Below are positions 34,628 to 42,991 of a stretch of 64,000 nucleotides of DNA, piece after piece. Position numbers and translations under genes: made by a program. Location: positions 1 to 64,000 of the forward strand of contig ONHA01000012.1 in NCBI GenBank assembly GCA_900317515.1, written 5' to 3'. The stretch's first letter is position 1, and every line of letters begins with the position of its first letter. The notes under the pieces were generated by a model that worked only from the letters and a program-made list of their open reading frames with translations, ran no database searches and was not told the origin of the DNA. This DNA comes from an uncultured Eubacteriales bacterium (GTDB lineage Bacteria > Bacillota > Clostridia > Lachnospirales > Lachnospiraceae).

Positions 34628-34665
34628 GGCAGCCGCACGTTGGGACTCGTGTGGCTGCCTTTTTT
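34628..34665 (+). terminator. terminator of GH42
   Basis: GGCAGCCGCACG (34628-34639) pairs with CGTGTGGCTGCC (34648-34659; one G-U), followed by six Ts. Confidence 0.9.
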
Positions 34666-34685
34666 GCCGCTGAAAGCAATCGTTT

Positions 34686-35012
34686 TGCCATGCCGTAAGC
34701 TTCTGCCTCCACCTGCAATGATTTTCCCCCACCTGAACGTCTCTTTGGGCAGGATTTTTGCATTGCCGGGGGCTTATGCCCTGCCCTGCATTGCGTTTCC
34801 CCCGTCTGAATGTCTCTTTGGGCAGGATTTCTGCATTGCCGGGGGCTTATGCCCCTCCCTGCATGGCGTTTCTCCCGTCTGAACGTCTCTTTTGGCAGGA
34901 TTTCTGCATTGCTGCGGGCTTCTTACACTCCCTGCAATGCGTTTTCCCCGTCTGAACGTCTCTTTTGGCAGGATTTTTGCATTGCAGGAGGCTTCAGCCC
35001 CGCCCTGCATTG
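34686..35012. repeat. 73-bp tandem repeat array, four units plus a degenerate one
   Basis: The word CTGAA(C/T)GTCTCTTT begins at 34733, 34806, 34879 and 34952, exactly 73 bp apart. Each unit continues GGCAGGATTTYTGCATTGC, a G-rich stretch, TTAT or similar, CCC and CCTGCATTGCG, so units can fold through GGCAGG/CCTGCC type pairing. A diverged partial unit precedes from about 34686; the last unit is cut at 35012. 73 is not a multiple of three and no ribosome site is present, so it is non-coding. It fills most of the 542-bp gap between convergent GH42 and GH120 genes; the rest of the gap (35013-35161) is AT-rich with nothing recognised. Confidence 0.85.
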
Positions 35013-35161
35013 AAATTCACGCACTAAAGTTCGCCGAAAACAAGTCACATTATTTTTTGTATTATTCTACGATAAAAATGAAAACCGGAAAATAAAACTC
35101 ACATAAGGTTTCATTTTCCGGTTTATATATCATTTCCCTTAACGGTTGGGCTTCCCCGTCT

Positions 35162-37192
35162 TTATGCGAGGATAAGATTCCCTTCCGCCGACTCCCTGCC
35201 GGCAAACGGTCCCGGCAGCACCGCATTTTCCCGCTTTGCGCCGCGGTAGTCGCCATCAAGACAGATCGGGCTCCCGTCCGGATTCTCGAAGCGCTGCTCC
35301 GGCTCGAAGGCCATCCCCAGCTTCTCCGTGTCGATGAGCGCTAAGGCTCTCTTCGGCAGAAGCTCAAAGAGATTGGTGTTAAGGTACCAGCCGCCGTCTC
35401 TCTCCTCGAGTTCAAGCGTTACGGCGTGCTCCGCATCCACGTAAGCCGCCTCCTTCTCCCACGGCCGAGCCCCGCCGAAGAAGCAGTTGCCTTCCGCCCA
35501 TACCGGGAGGTGCATGTAGTACCGGTCGCTGGCCGGCGAGCCCATGCCGCAGTACCCGTCAAACTCGCGGTCCCACTCCTCGAAGGTCGGGTAGCCGTCA
35601 TAGCGGAAAGTGCCTATCTCGATGTTGAAGTCGTCCCAGCCGTCATTTTTCATGTACTGCATCAGACCTGCCAGGATCGGCTTCATGGGCTGCTGCACAA
35701 AGATGTTGTTGTAGAACCGGGCGTCGCCGTGCAGGAAGGTCATGAAGCCGGCAATCTCCGTGCGGTGCGGAACATGGTAAGGTGTGTAGCGCTGGGATGG
35801 CAGCGTTTTGGCCCCGTTGTCCGTACCGATCCCGATGGAGACGAGCCCACCGGCGATCAGGTTGTGAACCACCGCAAGCCCCTGGCTCGGGAGCTTCAGC
35901 GCCCTCGCCGAGAGTAAAATGTTGTTGTCGATCAGCGTCGGGCCGTGGGATACCTCCACGAAGATGTCCTCCCCGATGCCGGCGATGAACGCGGGGTCAA
36001 ACTTTGCCGGATCTGTCGGGAGGAACGGCACCGTGTTGTCGTGGAACAGATTCTGCGATACACGGGTGCCCTGAGCCTGCCAGTCCAGCCAGAGCCCGCG
36101 GGTGCAGTTGTGGATATGGTTGCGGCGAATAATGCAGTCGATCGCGGCGTGCATCTTGATGCCGCCAATCTCCGCCCCGGCCAGGTTCTGCTTGTTGTTG
36201 ATGTGGTGGATATGGCAGTCCTCGATGACGGAAAATGCCCCGCCGAGGTGCCCCACGATGCCGGTCTGGCCGCAGTCGTGGATATTGCAGCGCCGCACGA
36301 TGTGGGAGCCGATCCGCTCCTTCGTCCAGCCCTCAATCTGCGCCTGGCAGATGCACTCCCGCTCGGTCTGGGTGCCGTCCTTGTATTTTTTGTGCAGCCA
36401 CTTGTTGTCATTTTCCTTCTGCAGGTATTTTCCAAGAGAAATGCCGCTGCACTTGGACTCATACACCTCGCAGTCCTCGATGATCCAGCCTTTGGACCAG
36501 TGGGGCGCGATCATGCCCTCCTGGAACGCGGTCGGCGGAGCCCACTGGGTCGCCGCCATGCATACGGTGAAGCCCGAAAGGGTTATATAGCCGATCCCCT
36601 CCGCTGCCGGCGCAAAGCAGGCCGGCCGGACAGAGAACTCCACGTTCTCCTCGTTCGGATTCTTATCCTGAAAATTTGCAAGAAATACCGTCTCGTCCCC
36701 GTCCTGCTCCGCATACCAGGTATAGACGGAAAATGCCGCATCCCAGGAGGCCGCGGACGGCTTCGGATGACGGACATTTTCCGGCTCCGTCACCTCGTAG
36801 AGGGACTTCCCGTTCAGGAAAATGTCCCCGGTATGGGCCGTCATGTACGCGTTGAACCAATCGCCGGAAACCGGCGTGGTGTAGGGGTTCCGCTCCGTGA
36901 AAATCTGATTGGATACCCGGGCGGACCACACGCCGTCGCCTTCATCCTTCCAGTCAGTCAGAGGCTCCGCCCCGGTGATGACCGCCGCAAGGGGCTTGAC
37001 GGAACGGTAGACGATCCGGTTTTCGGCCGTTCCTCCGAACTTCGGATCGACGTGTTCCCGGTAGATGCCGGGTGCCACGAGTACCTCGTCGCCGGGACGG
37101 GCGATGTCGGCCGCCTCCTGAATCGTCTTAAAGGGTCTCTCCTTGCTTCCGTCGCCGGAAACGGTGACCTGTCCGTCTGCATAGATCAGCAT
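35162..37192 (-). CDS. glycoside hydrolase family 120 beta-xylosidase
   Basis: A 676-residue right-handed beta-helix enzyme matching my knowledge of Thermoanaerobacterium XylC (GH120). Conserved segments include YREHVDPKFGGT, WAPPTAFQEGMIAPHWSKGW, GHLGG and, in the active site, Asp370 in GLWLDWQAQGTR (nucleophile) and Glu413 in IFVEVSHGP (acid/base). Compared with XylC there is an insertion of roughly 20 residues (NTVPFLPTDPAKFDPAFIAG) between the two catalytic residues. No signal peptide, so it probably acts inside the cell on xylo-oligosaccharides. Promoter candidate TGC-TACAAT lies 33 bp upstream. Follows the aldolase gene by 56 bp. Confidence 0.9.
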   Translation of the reverse strand: MLIYADGQVTVSGDGSKERPFKTIQEAADIARPGDEVLVAPGIYREHVDPKFGGTAENRIVYRSVKPLAAVITGAEPLTDWKDEGDGVWSARVSNQIFTERNPYTTPVSGDWFNAYMTAHTGDIFLNGKSLYEVTEPENVRHPKPSAASWDAAFSVYTWYAEQDGDETVFLANFQDKNPNEENVEFSVRPACFAPAAEGIGYITLSGFTVCMAATQWAPPTAFQEGMIAPHWSKGWIIEDCEVYESKCSGISLGKYLQKENDNKWLHKKYKDGTQTERECICQAQIEGWTKERIGSHIVRRCNIHDCGQTGIVGHLGGAFSVIEDCHIHHINNKQNLAGAEIGGIKMHAAIDCIIRRNHIHNCTRGLWLDWQAQGTRVSQNLFHDNTVPFLPTDPAKFDPAFIAGIGEDIFVEVSHGPTLIDNNILLSARALKLPSQGLAVVHNLIAGGLVSIGIGTDNGAKTLPSQRYTPYHVPHRTEIAGFMTFLHGDARFYNNIFVQQPMKPILAGLMQYMKNDGWDDFNIEIGTFRYDGYPTFEEWDREFDGYCGMGSPASDRYYMHLPVWAEGNCFFGGARPWEKEAAYVDAEHAVTLELEERDGGWYLNTNLFELLPKRALALIDTEKLGMAFEPEQRFENPDGSPICLDGDYRGAKRENAVLPGPFAGRESAEGNLILA

Positions 37193-37224
37193 GGCCTGTC
37201 CTCCTTCAATGTGAGCTTTCCGTC

Positions 37225-37233
37225 ATTGTAGCA
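37225..37233 (-). promoter_or_regulatory. extended -10 element ahead of GH120
   Basis: Minus-strand TGC-TACAAT, 33 bp before the GH120 start. -35 weak (TGTAAA at 17 bp). Confidence 0.45.
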
Positions 37234-37248
37234 CATTTCGAAGTATTT

Positions 37249-38085
37249 TTACAGTCCCGCAAACACCCTCATGGCCTTCTCCGCATCCGCACTCATGGCC
37301 TTCTCCGCCGCCAGAGCAAGGTCGTGGAAGAAGGTTACGTCCTCCTTCGCAAGAAGGTCCTTCACCGCCTGCGTGCCCGCCTTGGACATGTAGCTGTAGT
37401 AGTTGATCTTCCGGAGACCGTTTTTGATGCCCGTGCGATAGTCTTCCGGGCTCACGCCGCTGCCGCCGTGCATGACCAGCGGAAGGCCGGTCTTCTCCGC
37501 GATGACCCTGACCCGCTCAAGGTCCAGCACCGGCTTCGCCTTGTAGATGCCGTGGGCGGTGCCGAAGCTCGGCGCCAGCGCATCGATGCCGGTCTCGCGG
37601 CAGAAAACCACGGCCTCCTCCGGGTCGGTGTAGACCGGGCCGGATGCGTTCGCCGCGCCGCCCTCTCGGGAGGCCAGAGCCCCGAGCTCCGCCTCAACGC
37701 CGCAGTTGTAGTTCTTCGCCATGGCGACGGCCTTCTTTGTATTTTCGAGATTCTCCTCGTAGGGAAGCGTGCTGCCGTCGTACATCACGCCGGTAAAGCC
37801 GATGTCGAGGGCCTCCTGCATGTAGGAGAGGGTCTCGCAGTGGTCGAGGTGCACGCAGACCGGCACTCTGGCGGCCTTCGCGGCTTCCACCATCACGGGT
37901 CCGATCTTTTTGAGGGGCGAAACCTCCTCGTGGAGCTCCGCATGGGAGATGATCACCGGGACATTCAGCCTCTCCGCGGCGCCCAGCACCGCGTTCACGC
38001 ACTCAAGGTTCGGGGTGTTGAAGGCCCCGACGGCACATTTTTTCTCTTCCGCAAGTTTCAGTATTTCGACAAGATTGACAAGCAT
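37249..38085 (-). CDS. class II ketose-bisphosphate-type aldolase
   Basis: A 278-residue zinc-dependent aldolase of the FbaA/GatY/KbaY family. Visible: CVHLDHC with metal-binding His, GVEAELGALA, the loop LAPSFGTAHGIYK, VMHGGSGVS and a C-terminal INYYSYMSKAG. GAGGAGAAAACC precedes the ATG at 38085; an upstream extension to 38142 is rejected. It follows the kinase gene by 10 bp. In this operon it likely cleaves a ketose 1-phosphate or bisphosphate to DHAP and an aldehyde; the exact sugar is unknown. Confidence 0.9.
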   Translation of the reverse strand: MLVNLVEILKLAEEKKCAVGAFNTPNLECVNAVLGAAERLNVPVIISHAELHEEVSPLKKIGPVMVEAAKAARVPVCVHLDHCETLSYMQEALDIGFTGVMYDGSTLPYEENLENTKKAVAMAKNYNCGVEAELGALASREGGAANASGPVYTDPEEAVVFCRETGIDALAPSFGTAHGIYKAKPVLDLERVRVIAEKTGLPLVMHGGSGVSPEDYRTGIKNGLRKINYYSYMSKAGTQAVKDLLAKEDVTFFHDLALAAEKAMSADAEKAMRVFAGL

Positions 38086-38095
38086 GGTTTTCTCC

Positions 38096-39556
38096 TCACA
38101 TGAGCGGCCGCACGGCCTCATAGACCGCCTTGTAGCGCTCAAAAATCTTCATATATTGTTCGTGCATCTCTTCTCTCGGGACGTAGGTCTCCGTCTCCTC
38201 GACCATGCGGGAGGCCGCGTCGCCAAGGTCCTTAAAGATCCCCGCGGCGATCCCGGTCAGCATGGCGGAACCCACGGTGCCGGCGTCCGACGTCCTGAGG
38301 GCCGTGATCGGCAGGTCGAGCACATCGGCCTTCATCTGCATCCAGACCTTGCTCCGCGCGCCTCCGCCTGTCGCGTTCAGCTTTGTAAAATGAATACCCG
38401 ACCCCGCCAGCGCCTCATTATTTACCCGCATCTCGTAGGCAACGCCCTCCATGCAGGCACGGTAGAGGTCCGCATCGGTCGTGGCCGTGGTGAGCCCCAG
38501 GATCGCGCCTTTGGAGCCCGTGTCCATGTAGGGCGTGGCCGCGCCCGCAAAATGCGGCAGTACGAGGAGCCCGGTCGGCTCGTCCTTCCCGTAGGCCTCC
38601 TCCATCTCCTGATTCGTTCTTCCCCTGCCGAAGGTCTCCATGGCCCACTGGATCAGGGCTCCGCCCGTGTAGGAGAAGGCGTAGGCCACATATTTGCCCG
38701 GCACCGCGTGCGGCACGACGGAGAAATACCCCTTCGCCATCACCGGAATCTTCGGGAGGCCGTCGTAGACCGGGGTCAGGCACTCCACCGTGCCCGCGCC
38801 GTCCACGGCCACGGACCCGTCGAAGGCTCCCGCACCGACCGCAGCCGCGACCTGGTCGTGGGCGACCGAGACGATGATGCAGTCCTTTTTAAGCCCGGTC
38901 CGCCCGGCGGCGGCCGCCGTGACCGGTCCGGCACTCGTCCCCGTGGGGACCGTCTCACTCATGAGCGAGACATCGATGCCCGCCGCGTCAAAGACTTCCT
39001 GACTCCAGGTGAGGCTGTGAATGTCAAAGGCCATGGTTCGGGTCGCGAGCGAGTAGTCGATCTGGGCCCTGCCGGTCAGGTGCCGGACCACGTAGTCCTC
39101 GATCAGGTGGATGCGCCTTGCGGCGGCATAGACCTCCGGCTTATGGCGCTTTATCCACATCATCTTGGAAATGGAATACATCTCATGCGGCGCCAGCCCG
39201 GTGACCTCCGCGATATGGTCCGCACCGAGCTTTTCGATGAGCTCCGCGCACTCCTCCGCGCCTCTCTTATCCGTGTAGAGCATCGCGTTGTGGAGCGGAT
39301 TGCCGGCCTCATCGGTCATGACAAAGGTCTCGCCGAAGCTGGTGACGCCGATGCCCGCGATGTCCGGGTACTGCGCCGCCATCTCCCCGATCACGCCGTA
39401 GACGCTCTCCATCATGGTGGAAATGTCGATCTCGTGCCCGCTCACGGCCCGGCGAACCGGGTAATCCCGGTAAGCCTTGCCGAGCTTTGTGCCGTTTTCA
39501 TCGAATACCGTCAGCTTGCAGCCGGTGGTGCCGATATCAAGTCCTCCGATTTTCAT
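38096..39556 (-). CDS. FGGY-family carbohydrate kinase
   Basis: A 486-residue sugar kinase (xylulokinase/fuculokinase relatives). The N-terminal phosphate loop GGLDIGTTGCKLTVF, GIGVTSFGETFVM, the catalytic region VAHDQVAAAVGAGAFDG and the C-terminal FGGY domain with NATGGGARSKVWMQMKADVL are clear. Only 5 bp separate it from the isomerase stop and 10 bp from the aldolase start. It probably phosphorylates the ketose made by the isomerase. Confidence 0.92.
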   Translation of the reverse strand: MKIGGLDIGTTGCKLTVFDENGTKLGKAYRDYPVRRAVSGHEIDISTMMESVYGVIGEMAAQYPDIAGIGVTSFGETFVMTDEAGNPLHNAMLYTDKRGAEECAELIEKLGADHIAEVTGLAPHEMYSISKMMWIKRHKPEVYAAARRIHLIEDYVVRHLTGRAQIDYSLATRTMAFDIHSLTWSQEVFDAAGIDVSLMSETVPTGTSAGPVTAAAAGRTGLKKDCIIVSVAHDQVAAAVGAGAFDGSVAVDGAGTVECLTPVYDGLPKIPVMAKGYFSVVPHAVPGKYVAYAFSYTGGALIQWAMETFGRGRTNQEMEEAYGKDEPTGLLVLPHFAGAATPYMDTGSKGAILGLTTATTDADLYRACMEGVAYEMRVNNEALAGSGIHFTKLNATGGGARSKVWMQMKADVLDLPITALRTSDAGTVGSAMLTGIAAGIFKDLGDAASRMVEETETYVPREEMHEQYMKIFERYKAVYEAVRPLM

Positions 39557-39561
39557 TTTTC

Positions 39562-40971
39562 TCAGTCCTTATCGATATCTACCCAGTCGTAGTGGAGGTA
39601 GGTGGTGAATGCTTCCTTCAGGATGTCCTTCATGTGGCCGACGCCGACGCTCGTGTGGTGCTTGAAGCCGCCGCGGGCCAGGCGGATCATCTTATTTTCC
39701 ATATCCGGGATCTCACAGACGCCGGCGCAGCCGAAGAATGCCTGCTCGATCGGATCATTGGTGAACTCCGCCTCGGAGGCGTAGACGATGATCCTGCCGT
39801 CCTTGGTCTGGCAGTTGGAGATCGTGGTCGGGAAGGCCTTGATACGGCCCTCGTTGCTGCCCCAGCCCGAACCCGGATCGGTCTTGTCGAACATCTTGTG
39901 GTTGGTGACGGTGCCCTTGCCGGTCATGAGACTCTGGGCGACCGGACCGCAGTGGAACAGGATGACCTTGTTCTCCTCCTCGCCGTAGTTGTTGTTCCAG
40001 TCGAGGACGGCGGTGGGCTGCTCGGAGGCCAGGGACATGGCGCGCATCGTGATCGCGGAGCACATGTCGATCTCGCAGGAGGCCGCAATGCCGCGGTCGT
40101 TCAGCTCGGAGAGCAGCACGCAGGGACAGATGCGGAGGATCTGCTCCATCTCGTTCCAGCAGCGAAGAGCGAGCTCATCCAGATGGTACTCCTCGATGTA
40201 GCCGTCGATGGCGACGGAGACCTTGGCCAGCGTGTTCTTGTTGCGCTCCGGAACCCTGCTGAAATCCGTATAGTTCATCAGGTATTCTTTCTTCGCGACG
40301 ACCTTCGGGTCATCCTCGCTCATGTTCTGAACCTTGAAGAAGAGCTCGGAGAGGTCGAAGGACTCCACGTTGATGCCGTGCTTCTGCATCGCGATCTCGT
40401 CGAAGCGGGTAGTCTTGAAGGCGGTCGTGCGGGCGCCGATGCAGCCCAGATTGAACCGCTTCATGCCGTTCACGACGCGGCAGATGGCTGCGAAGTCCCT
40501 GAGGTTCTCCTGAAACTTCGGGCTTAACGGATGCACGACATGGGGCTTTAAGACCGTGAAGGGCACGCCGTACTGGGTGAAGACGTCCGTGACGGAGAAC
40601 TTGCCGCAGAAGGCATCGCGCCTGTGCTGGAAATCCATCTTGCCGATCTCATCCGGGTAGGCCTGCATGAGGATCGGGACGCCCGCATCCTGCAGAGCGG
40701 TGATCGCGCCGTTCTCGTCCGCGAAGATCGGCATCGAGAAGATCACGCCGTCGTACTCTCCGTCATGCTCCTTGAGCCACTTTGCGTAGAGGAGACCCTC
40801 GTCGCGGGTCTCGATGCCGCCGTAGCGGGTGAGGGACGCGTCCATCGCGATGTAATCGTAACCCGCGTCGGTGACCGCCTTGATCATATCCTCGCGGGCG
40901 CCGTAGATCAGTTCGCCGGGCATGAAGCCGCGGTTGCAGAAAGCCAGTGCAAATGTCATTTTTTTTGCCAT
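39562..40971 (-). CDS. L-fucose/L-arabinose isomerase-like protein
   Basis: A 469-residue metal-dependent aldose-ketose isomerase of the FucI/AraA fold family. Signs are the N-terminal Rossmann-like half (CNRGFMPGELIY, GVIFSMPIFAD), a second domain with IGARTTAFKTTRFDE, and the C-terminal active-site half with SCEIDMCSAITMRAM (metal-binding Glu/Asp) and VILFHCGPVAQSL. It is shorter than E. coli FucI (about 590 residues) and closer to the short isomerase-like proteins of unassigned substrate. It is second in a four-gene sugar operon. Confidence 0.85.
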   Translation of the reverse strand: MAKKMTFALAFCNRGFMPGELIYGAREDMIKAVTDAGYDYIAMDASLTRYGGIETRDEGLLYAKWLKEHDGEYDGVIFSMPIFADENGAITALQDAGVPILMQAYPDEIGKMDFQHRRDAFCGKFSVTDVFTQYGVPFTVLKPHVVHPLSPKFQENLRDFAAICRVVNGMKRFNLGCIGARTTAFKTTRFDEIAMQKHGINVESFDLSELFFKVQNMSEDDPKVVAKKEYLMNYTDFSRVPERNKNTLAKVSVAIDGYIEEYHLDELALRCWNEMEQILRICPCVLLSELNDRGIAASCEIDMCSAITMRAMSLASEQPTAVLDWNNNYGEEENKVILFHCGPVAQSLMTGKGTVTNHKMFDKTDPGSGWGSNEGRIKAFPTTISNCQTKDGRIIVYASEAEFTNDPIEQAFFGCAGVCEIPDMENKMIRLARGGFKHHTSVGVGHMKDILKEAFTTYLHYDWVDIDKD

Positions 40972-40982
40972 TTCTCTTCTCC

Positions 40983-41960
40983 TTATGAAAATTCAATCTT
41001 TACTGTATTTTTTACGGATTCCCAGGCTTTGAGCACCGGAAGAGTTCCGTTTTCTCTCTCATCGTGACGGCCGTTTATGTAGCTGTTGGTCGGCTCGAGG
41101 CCAAGGACGTAGTCTCCCGAGGCCATGCTGCGCCACTGGGACAGGATCGGGAGCGTATCGCCCGACCAGGAGATCGTCATACTGACGTTAAGATCCGGGT
41201 TTTCAAGCCGGGCCCAGTATTCGCTCTGCATTTTCTGGAAGAAGACCCTTTCCTCCTCGCCGTCGACCGGCTCATCAAACCCGCACTCCCGGCCGAGCCC
41301 GGTCCTGGCGAACTCCGTACGCGGGACTGTCTCACGCGCTTCCGGAAGGACCAGACGCGCCTTCTCGGAGAGCAGCGGATACCCGAAATTGCAGTGGTAG
41401 ATCTGCATGATCTCCTCGTCCCTCGGCGACTCGTTGCTGACCGTATCCTCGATCGTGACGCTCGCCCCGAAGGCCGGGATGCGGATCGTGCGCCTGACCG
41501 TTAAGCAGTGCCCGAAGAGCTGCGTCTCCCGCATCGTCCCCCGAATGATGATCTCATCCTCCAGGGTCTCCGCGCACACATGCTCTGCCTGCAGGCTGTG
41601 ATAGCGCCCGTGCAGCGGGTGCCACTCGCCGTTGTCCCGGTTGGCCGGGCCCGCCGAGCGCAGGCCGCAGGTGTAGAGGAGGCCGCCCGGGAAGGTGTTC
41701 ACAAACTCCGTCTCATAAGGGCTTATGGCCGCAGGGCTGTCATAGCCGTTCTTCGACATCCAGCTCATGTTGATACCCCGATAGCGGCACTGGCCGATGT
41801 CAAGCCCCGCATCCGGGAGAATGTCGAGCTCGAGTCCGCCGGCGGTTCTGACCTCGATGATCTCGGTTCCTCTCGCCCGGCCTTCATTGACCGTCACACG
41901 CCGCAGCGTGACAAGCTGGGCCGGGTTTCCGATGTAACCTTTTCTGATGATCTCCTTCAT
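40983..41960 (-). CDS. DUF4432/aldose 1-epimerase-like protein
   Basis: A 325-residue galactose-mutarotase-fold protein. It contains ELDILPDAGLDIGQCRYRG, NTFPGGLLYTCGLRSAG, HPLHGRYHS with candidate catalytic His and YHCNFGYPLL, the pattern of DUF4432 proteins that equilibrate sugar anomers or act on unusual sugars. Eleven bp ahead of the isomerase gene; first gene of the operon, with ATG at 41960 after AAAGGAGGCAAAACC. A mutarotase supplying the correct anomer to the isomerase is a reasonable inference. Confidence 0.85.
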   Translation of the reverse strand: MKEIIRKGYIGNPAQLVTLRRVTVNEGRARGTEIIEVRTAGGLELDILPDAGLDIGQCRYRGINMSWMSKNGYDSPAAISPYETEFVNTFPGGLLYTCGLRSAGPANRDNGEWHPLHGRYHSLQAEHVCAETLEDEIIIRGTMRETQLFGHCLTVRRTIRIPAFGASVTIEDTVSNESPRDEEIMQIYHCNFGYPLLSEKARLVLPEARETVPRTEFARTGLGRECGFDEPVDGEEERVFFQKMQSEYWARLENPDLNVSMTISWSGDTLPILSQWRSMASGDYVLGLEPTNSYINGRHDERENGTLPVLKAWESVKNTVKIEFS

Positions 41961-42027
41961 GGTTTTGCCTCCTTTGTCTTACCTGACTGTATTGTAGAAA
42001 AATGCTTCACTAAAAGATATAGAAAAC

Positions 42028-42053
42028 TGTTCGTTTTACTTTGATTTTGTTCG
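42028..42053. promoter_or_regulatory. TGTTCG direct repeat, 20-bp period, in divergent sugar-operon promoter region
   Basis: TGTTCG occurs at 42028-42033 and 42048-42053 inside the 148-bp region between the mutarotase-like gene and the AraC regulator. Two-turn spacing fits a dimeric AraC-type site. Confidence 0.5.
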
Positions 42054-42108
42054 GAGAGATGATAAAATTAACAGGAAATGCATTTGCGCCCCACGAAAGG
42101 TTACGCCC

Positions 42109-42942
42109 ATGATCTCCATATTTGATCTTGAAAAGCTGCGCGGACTCCTGAAGGATTTCTACGCCATGAGCTCCATCCGCATCACCGTGTTCGACGAGAA
42201 TCTGACCGAGCTTGTCTCCTACCCGAAAAATGTCTCGCCCTACTGCGCCCTCATCCGGGGCACCGCGAAGGGCCGTGAGGCCTGCCGGACCTGCGACCGG
42301 AACGCATGCCTTACAGCCGCGAAAAAGCACGGTCCCCACATTTACCGCTGCCACGCCGGGCTGACCGAGGCCGTGACGCCCCTCTACGTCGGCGATGTTC
42401 TGGTGGGCTACCTGCTCTTCGGGCATGTATTTTCCTATTCTTCCCACGAGGCCGGCTGGCCGGTGATCAGGGATCGCTGCCAATCCTACGGGGTGGATGA
42501 GGAGCGGCTCAAAGAGGCGGTCTTCGCCGCAGATATCATTGAAAAGTCCTACATCCGGTCCGCGACAAGGATCCTGCACGCCGTGGCCTCCTATCTCATC
42601 ATGGAGCACATGGCGACCCTTAAGGAGGATCTTGTGGCGGTCCGCCTCGATTCGTATCTCAATGCGCATTACACAGAGAAGCAAAGCGCCGCCATGATCG
42701 CGGACTATCTTATGATCGGCAAGACCAGGCTCTACGAGCTCTCCCGGCAGCTCTACGGCTGCGGGGTCGCGGATAAGATCCGGGCTCTCCGGATGGAGAA
42801 AGCCAAAAAGCTCCTTTCGGAAAATAAAGACCTCCCGCTCGCCGAGGTCGCCGACCGCTGCGGCTTTTCGGACTACAACTACTTCATCACCGTGTTCAGC
42901 CGGGAGGTCGGCATCTCGCCCGCCGCCTTCCGAAAGCGCTGA
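42109..42942 (+). CDS. AraC-family regulator with PocR ligand-binding domain
   Basis: A 277-residue transcription factor. Residues 1-165 are a PocR sensory domain with its cysteine-rich core CALIRGTAKGREACRTCDRN and YRCHAGLTEAVTPL; residues about 178-277 form a double helix-turn-helix AraC domain ending DRCGFSDYNYFITVFSREVG. PocR domains bind small hydrocarbon or sugar-derived ligands. It is divergent from the mutarotase/isomerase/kinase/aldolase operon and is the obvious local activator. Confidence 0.93.
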   Translation: MISIFDLEKLRGLLKDFYAMSSIRITVFDENLTELVSYPKNVSPYCALIRGTAKGREACRTCDRNACLTAAKKHGPHIYRCHAGLTEAVTPLYVGDVLVGYLLFGHVFSYSSHEAGWPVIRDRCQSYGVDEERLKEAVFAADIIEKSYIRSATRILHAVASYLIMEHMATLKEDLVAVRLDSYLNAHYTEKQSAAMIADYLMIGKTRLYELSRQLYGCGVADKIRALRMEKAKKLLSENKDLPLAEVADRCGFSDYNYFITVFSREVGISPAAFRKR

Positions 42943-42965
42943 TTCCCTTCAAAAAGACACAAAAA

Positions 42966-42991
42966 ACTGCCGCATTAAAGCGGCAGTCCTT
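42966..42991. terminator. bidirectional terminator between araC-like gene and GH9
   Basis: ACTGCCGC (42966-42973) and GCGGCAGT (42980-42987) around ATTAAA; T-run on plus (CCTTTT), A-run preceding it on plus serves the minus transcript. The stem overlaps the GH9 stop codon. Confidence 0.85.

Noticed and set aside
34686..35012. CRISPR array
   Set aside because: Units are contiguous 73-bp repeats without unique spacers, and no cas gene is in the window.
34640..35095. Short ORFs with repeating CRGLMP/ERLFWQDFCIA type peptides
   Set aside because: They are the 73-bp tandem repeat read in shifting frames; 73 is not a multiple of three and no ribosome site is present.
37910..39592. 560-residue plus-strand ORF opposite aldolase and kinase
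   Set aside because: Antisense shadow of two well-supported genes.
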